Assembly: GCF_002886185.1 (NCBI RefSeq)
Contig: NZ_KZ614146.1
Coordinates: forward strand, 69,927 to 133,926
DNA: 64,000 bases
From: Salipaludibacillus neizhouensis
Lineage (GTDB): Bacteria; Bacillota; Bacilli; Bacillales; Salisediminibacteriaceae
Direction: 5' to 3'
This document shows positions 17,450-26,304 of this stretch, in pieces (the stretch's first letter is position 1; each line of letters starts with the position of its first letter). Made by a program: the position numbers and the translations under genes. A model generated the notes under the pieces. The model saw nothing but the letters and a program-made list of their open reading frames with translations. It was not told the origin of the DNA and did not search any database.

Positions 17450-18487
17450 ATGAAGAAAGAAAATATTACAATCTATGATATAGCGAAAAAAGCAAAAGTT
17501 TCTCCATCGACTGTGTCCAGAGTTTTAACTGGTAATGCACGAGTACGCCCAGAAACGACGAAAAAAATAAAGGAAATTATTGATAAAAATAATTTCAAAC
17601 CAAATGGCTTGGCTAGAAGTCTGTTGTATAAAAAAACGAAAATGATTGGTTTTGTTATACCTGATATAAACCATTCATTCTTCTCTACACTTGTATTAAA
17701 AAGTGAAGCCCATGCGTTGAAGATGGGGTATACATCGTTTCTTTGTAATTCCATGAATAATAGTGAGATGGAGTCTAACTACTTGCAGACTCTTTTAGAA
17801 AAGCAAGTAGATGGAATCATATTTTTAGGTGGAAGAATAAATGAAATAGAAACTGACCCTGTGTACGCTGAAGAAATGAAACGACTTATGGAACGTATTC
17901 CAGTCGTATTTATTAATGGTAAAATGACCGGAGTAGATGCTCACGTTGTTCGTACTGATGAAGCGTATGGTATTTGGAAACTTGTTGAATTAATAGCAAA
18001 CCACGGACACACGAAAATTGGATTTCTGGGGGGATTAAAAGGGATTAGTTCCACCGAGAATAAAAAAAACTCTTTTAAACTAGCATTAAACCATCAGTCA
18101 ATTCCAGTAAGTGAAGAGTGGATTTTAGGGTCTGATTTTTCAATTGAATCAGGGGAAGAAGCAGCAGCACAATTGTTAAATCTAAAAGATAAACCTACAG
18201 CAGTTGTTTGTGTTAATGATTTTGTCGCTATGGGAGCAATAAATATGTTTACTAAATTTGGTCTCAGAGTACCTGATGATATTTCCGTTTTAGGGTTTGA
18301 TGATATTTATTTAGCGAAGTATTACCCACCCGGAATAACTACAGTGACACAAAACTACGATATGTTAGGGCAAACAGCAGTAAATGTCTTAGTTGAGTTA
18401 ATAGAGGGAAAAGAAGCCCCCAAAGAAACTATTATCCCAACTTCTCTCGTACTTAGAAATTCATGTAAAGTATATCGGGGAAAATAA
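17450..18487 (+). CDS. LacI-family transcriptional regulator of the galactan locus
   Basis: 345 aa. Residues 5-50 are the LacI helix-turn-helix (ITIYDIAKKAKVSPSTVSRV) and hinge, and residues 60-340 a periplasmic-binding-protein-like sugar-sensing core (KTKMIGFVIPDINHSFFSTL, GHTKIGFLGG, TAVVCVNDFVAMGAI, LGFDDIYLAKYYPPGITTV). Ribosome binding site GAGGAG, about 8 nt before ATG. It is placed before the ABC operon and flanked on both sides by partial, decayed copies of itself. Five palindromes of type ATGAAA-N4-TTTCAT in the surrounding promoter regions are its probable operators, controlling GH30 and the ABC-GH35-GH43 operon. A sugar ligand such as galactobiose is inferred from neighbours only. 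Confidence 0.9.
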   Translation: MKKENITIYDIAKKAKVSPSTVSRVLTGNARVRPETTKKIKEIIDKNNFKPNGLARSLLYKKTKMIGFVIPDINHSFFSTLVLKSEAHALKMGYTSFLCNSMNNSEMESNYLQTLLEKQVDGIIFLGGRINEIETDPVYAEEMKRLMERIPVVFINGKMTGVDAHVVRTDEAYGIWKLVELIANHGHTKIGFLGGLKGISSTENKKNSFKLALNHQSIPVSEEWILGSDFSIESGEEAAAQLLNLKDKPTAVVCVNDFVAMGAINMFTKFGLRVPDDISVLGFDDIYLAKYYPPGITTVTQNYDMLGQTAVNVLVELIEGKEAPKETIIPTSLVLRNSCKVYRGK

Positions 18488-18491
18488 ACTA

Positions 18492-18519
18492 TTGACATAT
18501 TATTTACTATTACTATAAG
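18492..18519 (+). promoter_or_regulatory. Promoter just after the LacI gene
   Basis: TTGACA (18492-18497), 16-bp spacer, TATAAG. It begins 5 bp after the LacI stop and is followed by operator site 3. The matching place in the second copy of this region (near 18970) has lost the -10 element. Confidence 0.5.
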
Positions 18520-18532
18520 CTATTCGTAAGTA

Positions 18533-18548
18533 ATGAAAGGGTTTTCAT
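18533..18548. promoter_or_regulatory. LacI-family operator, site 3
   Basis: ATGAAAGGGTTTTCAT, a perfect ATGAAA-N4-TTTCAT palindrome just downstream of the promoter at 18492. A T-run follows, so it could also act as a short terminator. Its counterpart at about 19010-19026 is degenerate. Confidence 0.6.
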
Positions 18549-18701
18549 TTTTTTATTAATACTGAATTATTGAAGCGTAGTATAGATATAATTGATATTG
18601 AAAGCTAATAAGATAGTACTTTCAGTGTTTTTATATGTGGAATTTTCTGAATTATGAAATTTTTTATAACAAAGTGAGAGTGTAAAGTTTTTTTGAAATA
18701 T

Positions 18702-18717
18702 ATGAAATCCATTTCAT
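18702..18717. promoter_or_regulatory. LacI-family operator, site 4
   Basis: ATGAAATCCATTTCAT, a perfect palindrome of the ATGAAA-N4-TTTCAT type, 169 bp from site 3. Confidence 0.65.
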
Positions 18718-18741
18718 AAAAGTGATAGTTTTTTCGTGCTA

Positions 18742-18755
18742 TGTAACCGCTTTCG
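18742..18755. promoter_or_regulatory. cre-like element, first copy
   Basis: TGTAACCGCTTTCG fits TGWAANCGNTNWCA with one mismatch at the last base. It directly precedes a TATAAT (18757-18762), a position suited to CcpA repression. Confidence 0.6.
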
Positions 18756-18817
18756 TTATAATTAGTTAAATTGTCTATTTCAACAGGATTTTAGCATTAA
18801 ACGGGGTGAATGGAAGG

Positions 18818-18964
18818 GTAGCACAATTGTTAAATCTAAAAGATAAACCTACAGCAGTAAATGTCTTAGTTGATTTAATAGAGGGGTAAGAAGCACCCAA
18901 AGAAACTGTTATCCCAACTTCTTTTGTACTTAGAAATTCATGTAAAGTATATCGGGGCAAATAA
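18818..18964 (+). pseudogene. 3' remnant of a third LacI copy
   Basis: GCACAATTGTTAAATCTAAAAG repeats codons of the intact gene, then ACAGCAGT is followed at once by AAATGTCTTAG. In the intact gene these two blocks are separated by about 177 bp and each carries ACAGCAGT, so the deletion joined two 8-bp direct repeats. The frame is also broken by a stop after IEG. The final LRNSC-VYRG codons and TAA remain. Only a fossil of the regulator's C-terminus. Confidence 0.88.
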
Positions 18965-19268
18965 ACTATTGACATAATATTGACTAGTAATTTTAGCTAT
19001 TCGTAAGTAACGAAAGGGATTTTAATTTTGTTATAATTCTGAATTTGTAAAGCGCAGTATAAAGATAATTGATATTAAAAGCTAGATTTTTCTGAATTAT
19101 GAAATATAAAATTCTTTATAACAAAGTGAGAGTGTAAAATTTTTTTGTAATATATGAAACCCATTTCATGAAAGTAAGAGTTTTTTTCTTTCTATGTAAC
19201 TGTTTTCGTTATAGTTAGTTAAATTTTCTATTTCAACAGGATTTTAGCATTAAAGGGGGGGAAAGGAA
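18965..19268 (+). repeat. Second copy of the duplicated promoter-leader segment
   Basis: Divergent copy of 18488-18815, directly upstream of the binding-protein gene. It keeps an ATGAAA-N4-TTTCAT operator at 19154 but has lost the operator matching site 3, has a weaker cre-like element (19195-19208) and a TATAGT in place of TATAAT. Confidence 0.85.
19154..19169. promoter_or_regulatory. LacI-family operator, site 5
   Basis: ATGAAACCCATTTCAT, a perfect palindrome; the operator closest to the ABC transporter operon. Confidence 0.65.
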
Positions 19269-19340
19269 GTTAGTTGTAAATGAAAAATCCACAAGTTTAG
19301 ATTGATTAATTTTACAATGAAAAATATGGAGGGGTTAAAT

Positions 19341-20699
19341 TTGAAAAAGATATTATTTTACGTAGTTATTTGTGTATTCCTTGTTATGTTAGCTGCTTGT
19401 AATGGATCTAATGATGCGAGTTCGTCTGACAATGAAGATGTTACGGATGAATCTAATGATTCAGGATCGTCTGGTGACGAAGATGTCACTATTAGTTTCA
19501 GTTTCTGGGGTGGAGATTTTGATATACAAAGAATGGAAGCCATTCGAGAAGAATTCTATAAAGTGAATGACAATATAGAAGTTGAACTTGTTAACTTACC
19601 TGGTCATCCAGATTACGCTCAAGCGCAAATGACTAGAATGGCCTCAGGCGATCCATATGATGTTATTCAAATGGCAGAAGAATCTTACTCTTTTGCTGCA
19701 CGCGGTGTTCTTGAAGATTTGGGACCTTATATTGAAGGTGACGATGATTTTTCCTTAGATCCATACTATGAAGTTGGTATAGATTCCTATACTCATAACG
19801 GGACTACTTATGGAATTCCAATGCGTTTAGGATCGGTCATGATGTTTTATAATAAAGATTTATTTGACCAACATGGATTGGATTATCCGGATGAAAACAC
19901 AACTTGGGATGAAGTAATCGAAGCAGGCGAGCAAATTACAAATCACGATGAGGGTGTTTTCGGGGTATCGCCTCTAGGCGGATGGTGGGCAAGTATTAGT
20001 CAGTTCCTCCATTCTAATGGCGCAAGCATGTTAAGTGAAGACTACTCTGAATTTACAATGGATTCGCCCGAAGGTATTGAAGCAATCAAATTAATGCAAG
20101 AGATAGTTAACGAGAGAGATATTTCACCTAATGAAAATCAAATTCCTGAGGGAATGGACTTGTGGACTAGTGGAAATATAGGAATGTTGATTGATGGACC
20201 TTGGCACGTATTAAGTAGTCAAGCTAATATTGATAGTTTTGATTGGGATATGACTTTGGCTCCTCAAGGAGCTCAACCGGCATCTCCTACATTTTCAAAT
20301 GCTTTCCATATGGCGAAAGGTTCTGAGCATAAAGAAGCCGCTTGGGAAGTAATCAAGTTTTGGACAGGAGCAGAAGCACAAGAAATTTTGGCTGCCGAGC
20401 ATGGAGATACTCCTACGTTGCAGGATGTTGCAGCATCTGATGTATATCTTGATCTTGGGGATCTGCCACCTGAGAATTTTGAAGTTATGCTTGAATCTCT
20501 TGATTCTGCTTATGGACCAGAAGCATCATTAATGTGGAGTGAAATTAATGAAGTTGTCCAAGATGCAATGTCGCAAATAATTAATATGAATGAGCCAGTT
20601 GAGGATATAATGCCTGGTTTACGCAATGAGGTTGAAGAATTATTAGAGGAAGCAGAACGATTGCAAGAAATTTATGATGGTGATATGGAAGACAAGTAA
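19341..20699 (+). CDS. Sugar ABC transporter substrate-binding lipoprotein (locus 1)
   Basis: 452 aa, family 1 (MalE-like) extracellular solute-binding protein. Signal peptide with lipobox VMLAAC, lipid-anchored Cys at residue 20, then an acidic Ser/Asp/Glu-rich linker. Body motifs: ISFSFWGGDFDIQRMEAI, YAQAQMTRMASGDPYDVIQM, YGIPMRLGSVMMFYNKDLF and NIGMLIDGPWHV. I chose TTG 19341 because GGAGGGG lies 6 nt upstream and the protein then starts MKKILF; earlier in-frame starts have no ribosome binding site. First gene of an operon with two permeases, GH35, YesL and GH43. Probable ligand is a galacto-oligosaccharide from arabinogalactan, by context. Confidence 0.9.
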   Translation: MKKILFYVVICVFLVMLAACNGSNDASSSDNEDVTDESNDSGSSGDEDVTISFSFWGGDFDIQRMEAIREEFYKVNDNIEVELVNLPGHPDYAQAQMTRMASGDPYDVIQMAEESYSFAARGVLEDLGPYIEGDDDFSLDPYYEVGIDSYTHNGTTYGIPMRLGSVMMFYNKDLFDQHGLDYPDENTTWDEVIEAGEQITNHDEGVFGVSPLGGWWASISQFLHSNGASMLSEDYSEFTMDSPEGIEAIKLMQEIVNERDISPNENQIPEGMDLWTSGNIGMLIDGPWHVLSSQANIDSFDWDMTLAPQGAQPASPTFSNAFHMAKGSEHKEAAWEVIKFWTGAEAQEILAAEHGDTPTLQDVAASDVYLDLGDLPPENFEVMLESLDSAYGPEASLMWSEINEVVQDAMSQIINMNEPVEDIMPGLRNEVEELLEEAERLQEIYDGDMEDK

Positions 20700-20728
20700 G
20701 GTTTCACATAAAAGTGAAGTATGTTGAA

Positions 20729-20760
20729 GGAAGGGGTATTTCGAGAGAGATACCCCTTCC
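20729..20760 (+). other. Strong hairpin between binding-protein and permease genes
   Basis: GGAAGGGGTAT, 10-nt loop, ATACCCCTTCC: a perfect 11-bp stem without a T-run, 29 bp after the stop codon. Likely an mRNA 3'-protecting structure or partial attenuator that keeps the lipoprotein in excess over the permeases. Similar hairpins follow the other two binding-protein genes. Confidence 0.75.
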
Positions 20761-20778
20761 TATAAAGGAGGATAGGAT

Positions 20779-21660
20779 ATGGGAAGCGAAAAACGTAAGT
20801 TTTGGCTATACATATCACCATTTATCTTTGGTTTTACTGTATTTATTGGTGGTCCAATGATTGCTTCTATGTATCTAAGTTTTACAAGGTATGATGTGCT
20901 AACTCCAGCTGAATGGATTGGCTTTGACAATTATATTCGTTTATTTTCAAATGAACGGTTTTGGGATGTTTTAAGCAATACTTTCTTTTATGTATTTGTT
21001 GGGGTTCCTTTACATGTGATTTTAGGTCTTGCAATTTCCGTTCTTTTATTACGCGCTATTCCAGGTATATCATTCTTTCGGACTGCATTTTACCTACCAT
21101 CAATTTTTGGTGGAGTAGCTATTTTGCTATTGTGGAATTATATGCTAGCTCCAGGTTTTGGTGGACAAAATGTTGGTTTGATAAATGGTTTACTAAGTAT
21201 GATTGGTATAGAGGGGCCAGGTTGGTCTAGTGACTCGAATTGGGCAAAGCCAGCAGTTATTCTCGTGAAACTATGGGGAGTGGGTGGAAGTATATTAATC
21301 TTATTACCTGCTTTAGCAGGCGTATCAAAAGACCTTTTGGAAGCTGCTGATATTGATGGAGCATCTTCATTCAGGAAATTCTTTTCTGTCACTTTTCCAA
21401 CGATCAGTCCTGCAGTATTCTTTATAACAACAATGGAAATTATTAATACATTTAAAATGTTTATCGAGCCAATGATTATACCAGGACTCGATAAATCTTG
21501 GACAGACACATTGATGGTCCATTTATACAACAACGCATTTGAGTATTTCCGTATGGGTTATGCATCTGCCCTAGCCTGGGTGATGTTTTTTGTCATCATG
21601 GTCTTTACATTAATAAATCTCTACTTTGCGAAAAAGTGGGTGTACTATGAATCAAAATAA
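20779..21660 (+). CDS. Sugar ABC transporter permease, MalF type (locus 1)
   Basis: 293 aa with about six transmembrane helices, first at about 10-30 (ISPFIFGFTVFIGGPMIASM). The conserved ATPase-contact loop is DLLEAADIDGASSFRKFFSVTFP, the EAA motif of CUT1 permeases. Ribosome binding site AAAGGAGG before ATG 20779. It overlaps the next permease gene by 14 bp, indicating translational coupling. Together they form the membrane channel for the locus 1 binding protein; no ATPase gene is present, so an MsmX-like shared ATPase is needed. Confidence 0.92.
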   Translation: MGSEKRKFWLYISPFIFGFTVFIGGPMIASMYLSFTRYDVLTPAEWIGFDNYIRLFSNERFWDVLSNTFFYVFVGVPLHVILGLAISVLLLRAIPGISFFRTAFYLPSIFGGVAILLLWNYMLAPGFGGQNVGLINGLLSMIGIEGPGWSSDSNWAKPAVILVKLWGVGGSILILLPALAGVSKDLLEAADIDGASSFRKFFSVTFPTISPAVFFITTMEIINTFKMFIEPMIIPGLDKSWTDTLMVHLYNNAFEYFRMGYASALAWVMFFVIMVFTLINLYFAKKWVYYESK

Positions 21661-22531
21661 ACCTATCAAATCACTAAAAGAGTTAAAAACGTTAAAAGGG
21701 AAAGATAAATATTTAATTATAATAAAGTATATCTTGCTAATAAGTGCAACGGTTATTTTTATGATACCGCTTGCTTGGACAATATCGGGATCTTTAAAGG
21801 CATCAGGTGAGATTTTTACGGTTCCGATCACATGGATTCCTAGTGTTTTTAAATGGGAAAACTATGTAAATATGTTTACTTCGTTTCCAATGGTCAGATA
21901 TGCTTTTAATAGTACAATTATTGTGTTTTTTAACATGGTATTTGTAACGATTTCTTCTTTTATTGTTGCTTATGGTTTTGCTAGATTTCGTCATCCATTA
22001 AATCAAACGTTATTTTTTGCGGTACTTGCTACCATGATGATTCCAGAGCAAGTTACACTTGTTCCGCAATTTTTAATGTTTTCATGGTTAGGCTGGGTGA
22101 ATACTTATCTACCATTAATTGTTCCTAGTATGTTTGGCGCAGCCTTTAATATCTTTCTTATGAGGCAATTCATTATGACGATACCTAGAGAGTTGGATGA
22201 GTCTGCTTACATTGATGGTTGTAATTCATTTCAGATTTTGACTAAGATCATTGCTCCGCTATGTGTACCGATTATTATTACGGTTGGTATTTTTACTTTT
22301 AACTTTCATTGGAATGATTTTTTAGGACCTTTAATTTACTTAAGTGATCCAAACAAGTTCCCTCTTCAACTAGGATTGTACTCATTGGATGGGGAGCGAC
22401 AAGGTATTACAGACTATGGTATGTTGTTCGCTGCATCAATTACGGCTTTAATTCCACCGTTAGCATTATTTGCCTTTTTACAGCAGTACATTATGGCAGG
22501 TATTAAGTTAGGAGGTTCGGTGAAAGGTTGA
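21647..22531 (+). CDS. Sugar ABC transporter permease, MalG type (locus 1)
   Basis: 294 aa, about six transmembrane helices; first helix about 25-45 (YILLISATVIFMIPLAWTI). EAA loop: RELDESAYIDGCNSFQILTKIIAPL. C-terminus ends with GIKLGGSVKG, typical of MalG-like CUT1 permeases. ATG 21647 lies inside the end of the preceding gene; an earlier in-frame start would only extend the overlap. Partner of the preceding permease. Confidence 0.92.
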   Translation: MNQNKPIKSLKELKTLKGKDKYLIIIKYILLISATVIFMIPLAWTISGSLKASGEIFTVPITWIPSVFKWENYVNMFTSFPMVRYAFNSTIIVFFNMVFVTISSFIVAYGFARFRHPLNQTLFFAVLATMMIPEQVTLVPQFLMFSWLGWVNTYLPLIVPSMFGAAFNIFLMRQFIMTIPRELDESAYIDGCNSFQILTKIIAPLCVPIIITVGIFTFNFHWNDFLGPLIYLSDPNKFPLQLGLYSLDGERQGITDYGMLFAASITALIPPLALFAFLQQYIMAGIKLGGSVKG

Positions 22532-22563
22532 TTAATAAAAAATGAGCTTTAAAGGAGGTTGAC

Positions 22564-25369
22564 ATGAACTCATCACAGAAGACTCAAACTAAAGTCAAGA
22601 TGAATAAAGATGGAATCTATATTGATAATAAACCGGTTATTATGTAGCTCGCTATTTTATTTCCGCATTCCAAACGGATTGTGGCAGGACCGCCTGCGAA
22701 AGGTGAAGGATGCTGGTTACAATTGTATAGACGTATATTTCCCTTGGAATTTCCATGAAATGAGCGAAGGGGATTGGGATTTTAATGGTGATAAAGATAT
22801 AAAAACATTTCTAAAAATGGCGGCTGACGAAGGGTTGTGGGTAGTTGCTCGACCTGGACCATATATATGTTCCGAATGGGATGGGGGTGGGCTGCCTTCT
22901 TACTTGTATACAGACCGAAACATGGTGGTTAGGGATAATGATTCTCGTTATCTTGACCACGTCTCACGTTGGTTTGATCAAGTAATACCTGTTTTAAAGA
23001 AGTTCGAACAAGGTCATAATGGGTCAATTATTGCTATTCAATTGGAAAATGAAATGGACTTCTATCATACTAAAGACAGAGAGGGGTATATATCTGCTCT
23101 ACGTGATATGGCAGAAAAACATCATATTTCTGTACCGCTTTTTGCCTGTGCAGGTCAAGGTGATTTATACGGGGCAACTGGATTTACTGAACGAGTAATG
23201 CCAGCCTGTAATTTTTATCCGAACGATAAGGATCCTAATTTTGAATCAATAGCTTACGACTATTACGAAGAGCTACAGCAGCAAAACTACCCGTTGTGTG
23301 TAACAGAAACGAATCGAACACATTTCTTTTTAAGACGCTTGCTTTCAGTAGGAACAAAATTATTAGGGCCATATAATCAGGTTTCTGGTACAGATTTTGG
23401 TTTTACGAACAGTATAAATAATTGGGGAGATCCAGTAGCCTTTCTGACTTCCGATTATGATTTTGGAGGAATGGTTTCTCCAGAGGGTTTACTAAGAAAA
23501 GAACATAGTGAAGGTCGTCTACTGGGGCAATTTATTAATGCTTTTGGGTCTTCACTTGCTGAAGCGAAATCTCAACCGGATGAGGGTATTTTTTTTGAAC
23601 CAACGATGTTAGATGGACATTCACCGTACTCTCTTCAACTTGTAGAAGGCGGTAAAGCGTTGTTTTTACCAAATACGGGAGATGTCGATCAGTATATTCT
23701 TATTCGAAAAGGTACAGTTTCTTTTCCGGTACAAACGGTTTTTAAAGTTCCAGTATGTCGTTGTCAGATTGTGTTATATGATGTGCCGTTAGCTACGTGG
23801 GCTTGTCCTGGTACATTGAAGTACTCGACGGCTGAGCTTGGATTGGTTAAAACAGAGAAAAAACAAAGAATTATGATATTTCATACGGAAGATAGAGCGG
23901 AGATTTCGTTGAAGCTTCCGAAAAATACGAAAGTAGATGTAGAGGACATGGAAGTGGCTCAGGATGATGATACTTGGATTTTTAGTTTTTCAGCTATGAG
24001 TGATGGAGTGGAAGGTGCGATTAAAAGATTATCAATTGGGTTTGAGGACGGAACGTCTTTGGTGATTTTTGGAATGTCACGGGCGAATGCTGCTATGGTA
24101 AGTGAGATTACTTCTAGTGGTGGAGTAAAATACATGAATCGTTTGAGTGAAACAGAAGGAAAGATGAACTCAAAAAAATTTCATGCGGACTGGACGTATA
24201 TTGATATCAATGAAAGAGAGTGGTTGATGAAGTCGAAACAAGTGAGTCAGCCGCTAGCATTAGAGGATGCAGGCTACTTTCGAGGGTATGGTTGGTATTC
24301 GAGCCTTTACCTTAATGACCAGTCTCAACATGTGGAAGGAGTATTACTTCATAAGGCAAGTGATGTTGTGTCTCTTTATTGCAATTCGGTTTATGAGGGC
24401 ACATCCACACCTGGCGGTGGTTTTGTATATTATCCATTAAAGAATACTAAGGAAGAACTCGATTTTATAATTCGCACAGAAATTTGGGGACATACTAATT
24501 TTCATTCTCCGTTATTGCCTGCCCTCTCAATAAATGCATTGAAAGGGATCGATGGATTAACAGTCGTTCATAAGAAGGCGGAGCTTGGTAAAGGATGGAG
24601 TTATTTGCCTTTGAATGAGGAGTTATCAGAGGTTCCAGTTTTGGATATGGAAGATGCGGCATGGAAGAAAACGAACTATGATGTATTTTTGACTAGTGCC
24701 CAACCTAAAAAAGGTTATTACCATAAGAAAATCGTTGTTGAAACAGACTTTTCGGATCATATTTTGCATTTTGAAGGGATTGAATCATTAGCCAAGCTGT
24801 TTATTGATGGAGAGTTTGTGGAATATGTGAACCCTTTGCAACCATATGTGAGTATTTCGGAGTATTTAGATGGTAAACAGTCGTGCACTGTAGTTGTTTA
24901 TTTGGAGCAATATTACGGAGAATCAGGTGGAATAGTATCACTACTGTCTGGGAACGTGGCTCATCATTGGTCGATGTATGGGATGGAAGAACAGGAGTTG
25001 GTGAAGGCATCAAAACTACAGTCTGCGGAGGGGAAAGTGGAAGTATCATTTCCCTTTAAAACGGTGTCCGGTCAGATGGGATGGCTTTCTAGTTCATTGA
25101 AATTTAGTGATTCTTCCGGAAGCATAATGATGTTTCCAAAAGGTAAAAATGTTAAACTTTCTATTTTTTTCAATGATAGATTGGTAGGAAGAGTGTGGTT
25201 ACCTTCTAAGTCTCGTCCGGAGTTTAGGGGGGGAGGTCAATATCGAGTGTATTTGCCAAGCACCTTAGCGAATAACAGCGGAAATCAACTTCATATATTA
25301 ACAGAAGCGATTGAAGCTGCAGAAGGCGCGGTGCTAGAAGGAATAGAATTTAGAGAGGTTATAGAATGA
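22564..25369 (+). pseudogene. GH35 beta-galactosidase-like gene, interrupted by a frameshift near its start
   Basis: The natural start is ATG 22564, 5 nt after AAAGGAGG, giving MNSSQKTQTKVKMNKDG and IYIDNKPVIM, then a stop at 22646. The GH35 homology continues in the +1 frame from CSSLFYFRIPNGLWQDRL to 25369 (about 900 codons). The N-terminal strand and barrel start thus lie in different frames, needing skipping of one base near 22640. Catalytic-region motifs include RPGPYICSEWDGGGLPSYLY and IQLENEMDFYH with the acid/base Glu; the nucleophile is probably in CVTETNRTH. No signal peptide, so cytosolic, acting on imported galacto-oligosaccharides. Either a real null mutation, a programmed shift or a sequence error; the rest of the frame is intact, which favours recent change or error. 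An in-frame ATG at 22610 could give a shortened protein but has no ribosome binding site. Confidence 0.8.
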
Positions 25370-25453
25370 AGTACGTATTAAATGTGGGAAAGTTATGTTG
25401 CTACTTTCTTTATAACATTATTCATTTGGAGTATAACGTAACTGGAGGTATGT

Positions 25454-26122
25454 ATGAAGCCAGGAACTTTTATGGGAAGCCTATATCAATTATGTGTCTG
25501 GGTGATGCGTTTGGCATATTTAAATATATTGTGGGTCCTATTTAGTATTGCAGGCTTACTTATATTTGGCATTGGCCCATCGACGGCCGCTATGTTTGCA
25601 GTAACAAGGAAATGGGTTATGGGCGAGAAAGATATCCCTATTTTCGCTACATTCTGGGAAGCGTCTCGTACGGAATTTATAAAATCAAATGTACTCTTGG
25701 GCATATTTATTATCATAGGTTTCGTCCTTTATTTTGATTTAAGATTTTTACTTAATTATGATGGATGGCTATTTACAATATTGACCGTAGGATTGATTAG
25801 TTTAATTGTACTCTATTTATTCGTTTTCCTTTTTGTTTATCCAGTATTTGTTCATTATAACTTTAATACGTTCCAATATGTAAAATACTCTTTGCTAATT
25901 GTAATATGTAATCCATTGAAGTTGGTTTTATTGACAATTAGTATGGGATTAGCCTTTATTGGTTTCCTTATTATGCCAGGATTAATTTTATTCTTTTCCG
26001 GGAGTTTAGTAAGTTTACTGACAATGTATTTTGCTTCTACTATTTTTGTGAAGATTGATGGTAACAACGGGATTAAAGGAGACAAAGATATGGAAACAAA
26101 ACACCTTACCTATTCCTCTTAG
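25454..26122 (+). CDS. YesL-type membrane protein (DUF624), locus 1
   Basis: 222 aa with about five hydrophobic helices and the DUF624 opening GSLYQLCVWVMRLAYLNILW, followed by GIGPSTAAMFAVTRKW. B. subtilis YesL is encoded with the YesMN system and pectin genes; its role is unknown but members regularly accompany CUT1 sugar importers. Start ATG 25454 with TGGAGG 6-8 nt upstream. Lies between GH35 and the secreted GH43 gene and belongs to the same operon. Confidence 0.88.
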   Translation: MKPGTFMGSLYQLCVWVMRLAYLNILWVLFSIAGLLIFGIGPSTAAMFAVTRKWVMGEKDIPIFATFWEASRTEFIKSNVLLGIFIIIGFVLYFDLRFLLNYDGWLFTILTVGLISLIVLYLFVFLFVYPVFVHYNFNTFQYVKYSLLIVICNPLKLVLLTISMGLAFIGFLIMPGLILFFSGSLVSLLTMYFASTIFVKIDGNNGIKGDKDMETKHLTYSS

Positions 26123-26220
26123 ACGATGTTGAAAAGTAGTACTAGTTTTACAAGAACGAGGAAGGATGTAATTACAGCTTTAGAGTATGGATTGACGTCT
26201 AATAATTAAAGGGGGTGATA

Positions 26221-26271
26221 ATGTTAGGAAATAAAATTGTCGCAGCATCCACCAAGAATTATTATACATAG
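26221..26271 (+). other. 16-codon ORF with strong ribosome binding site
   Basis: GGGGGTG immediately upstream of ATG 26221, then MLGNKIVAASTKNYYT and stop, 34 bp before the GH43 gene. Could be a leader peptide or a remnant; nothing recognised. Confidence 0.25.
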
Positions 26272-26304
26272 GGGACACAATATTCTAAGGAGGACATGTT
26301 GAAT

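Larger units (their letters stand above)
18488..18815 (+). repeat. First copy of a duplicated promoter-leader segment
   Basis: This stretch, from the end of the LacI gene to the ATTTTAGCATTAAACGGGG segment, is repeated with moderate divergence at 18964-19268. Shared landmarks in order: CTATTGACAT, GCTATTCGTAAGTAA, AACAAAGTGAGAGTGTAAA, the ATGAAA operator, the cre-like element, TATTTCAACAGGATTTTAGC. A LacI 3' remnant sits between the copies. Confidence 0.85.

Noticed and set aside
25366-25545. Short ORF overlapping the GH35 stop
   Set aside because: It has no ribosome binding site of its own and overlaps the start of YesL in another frame.
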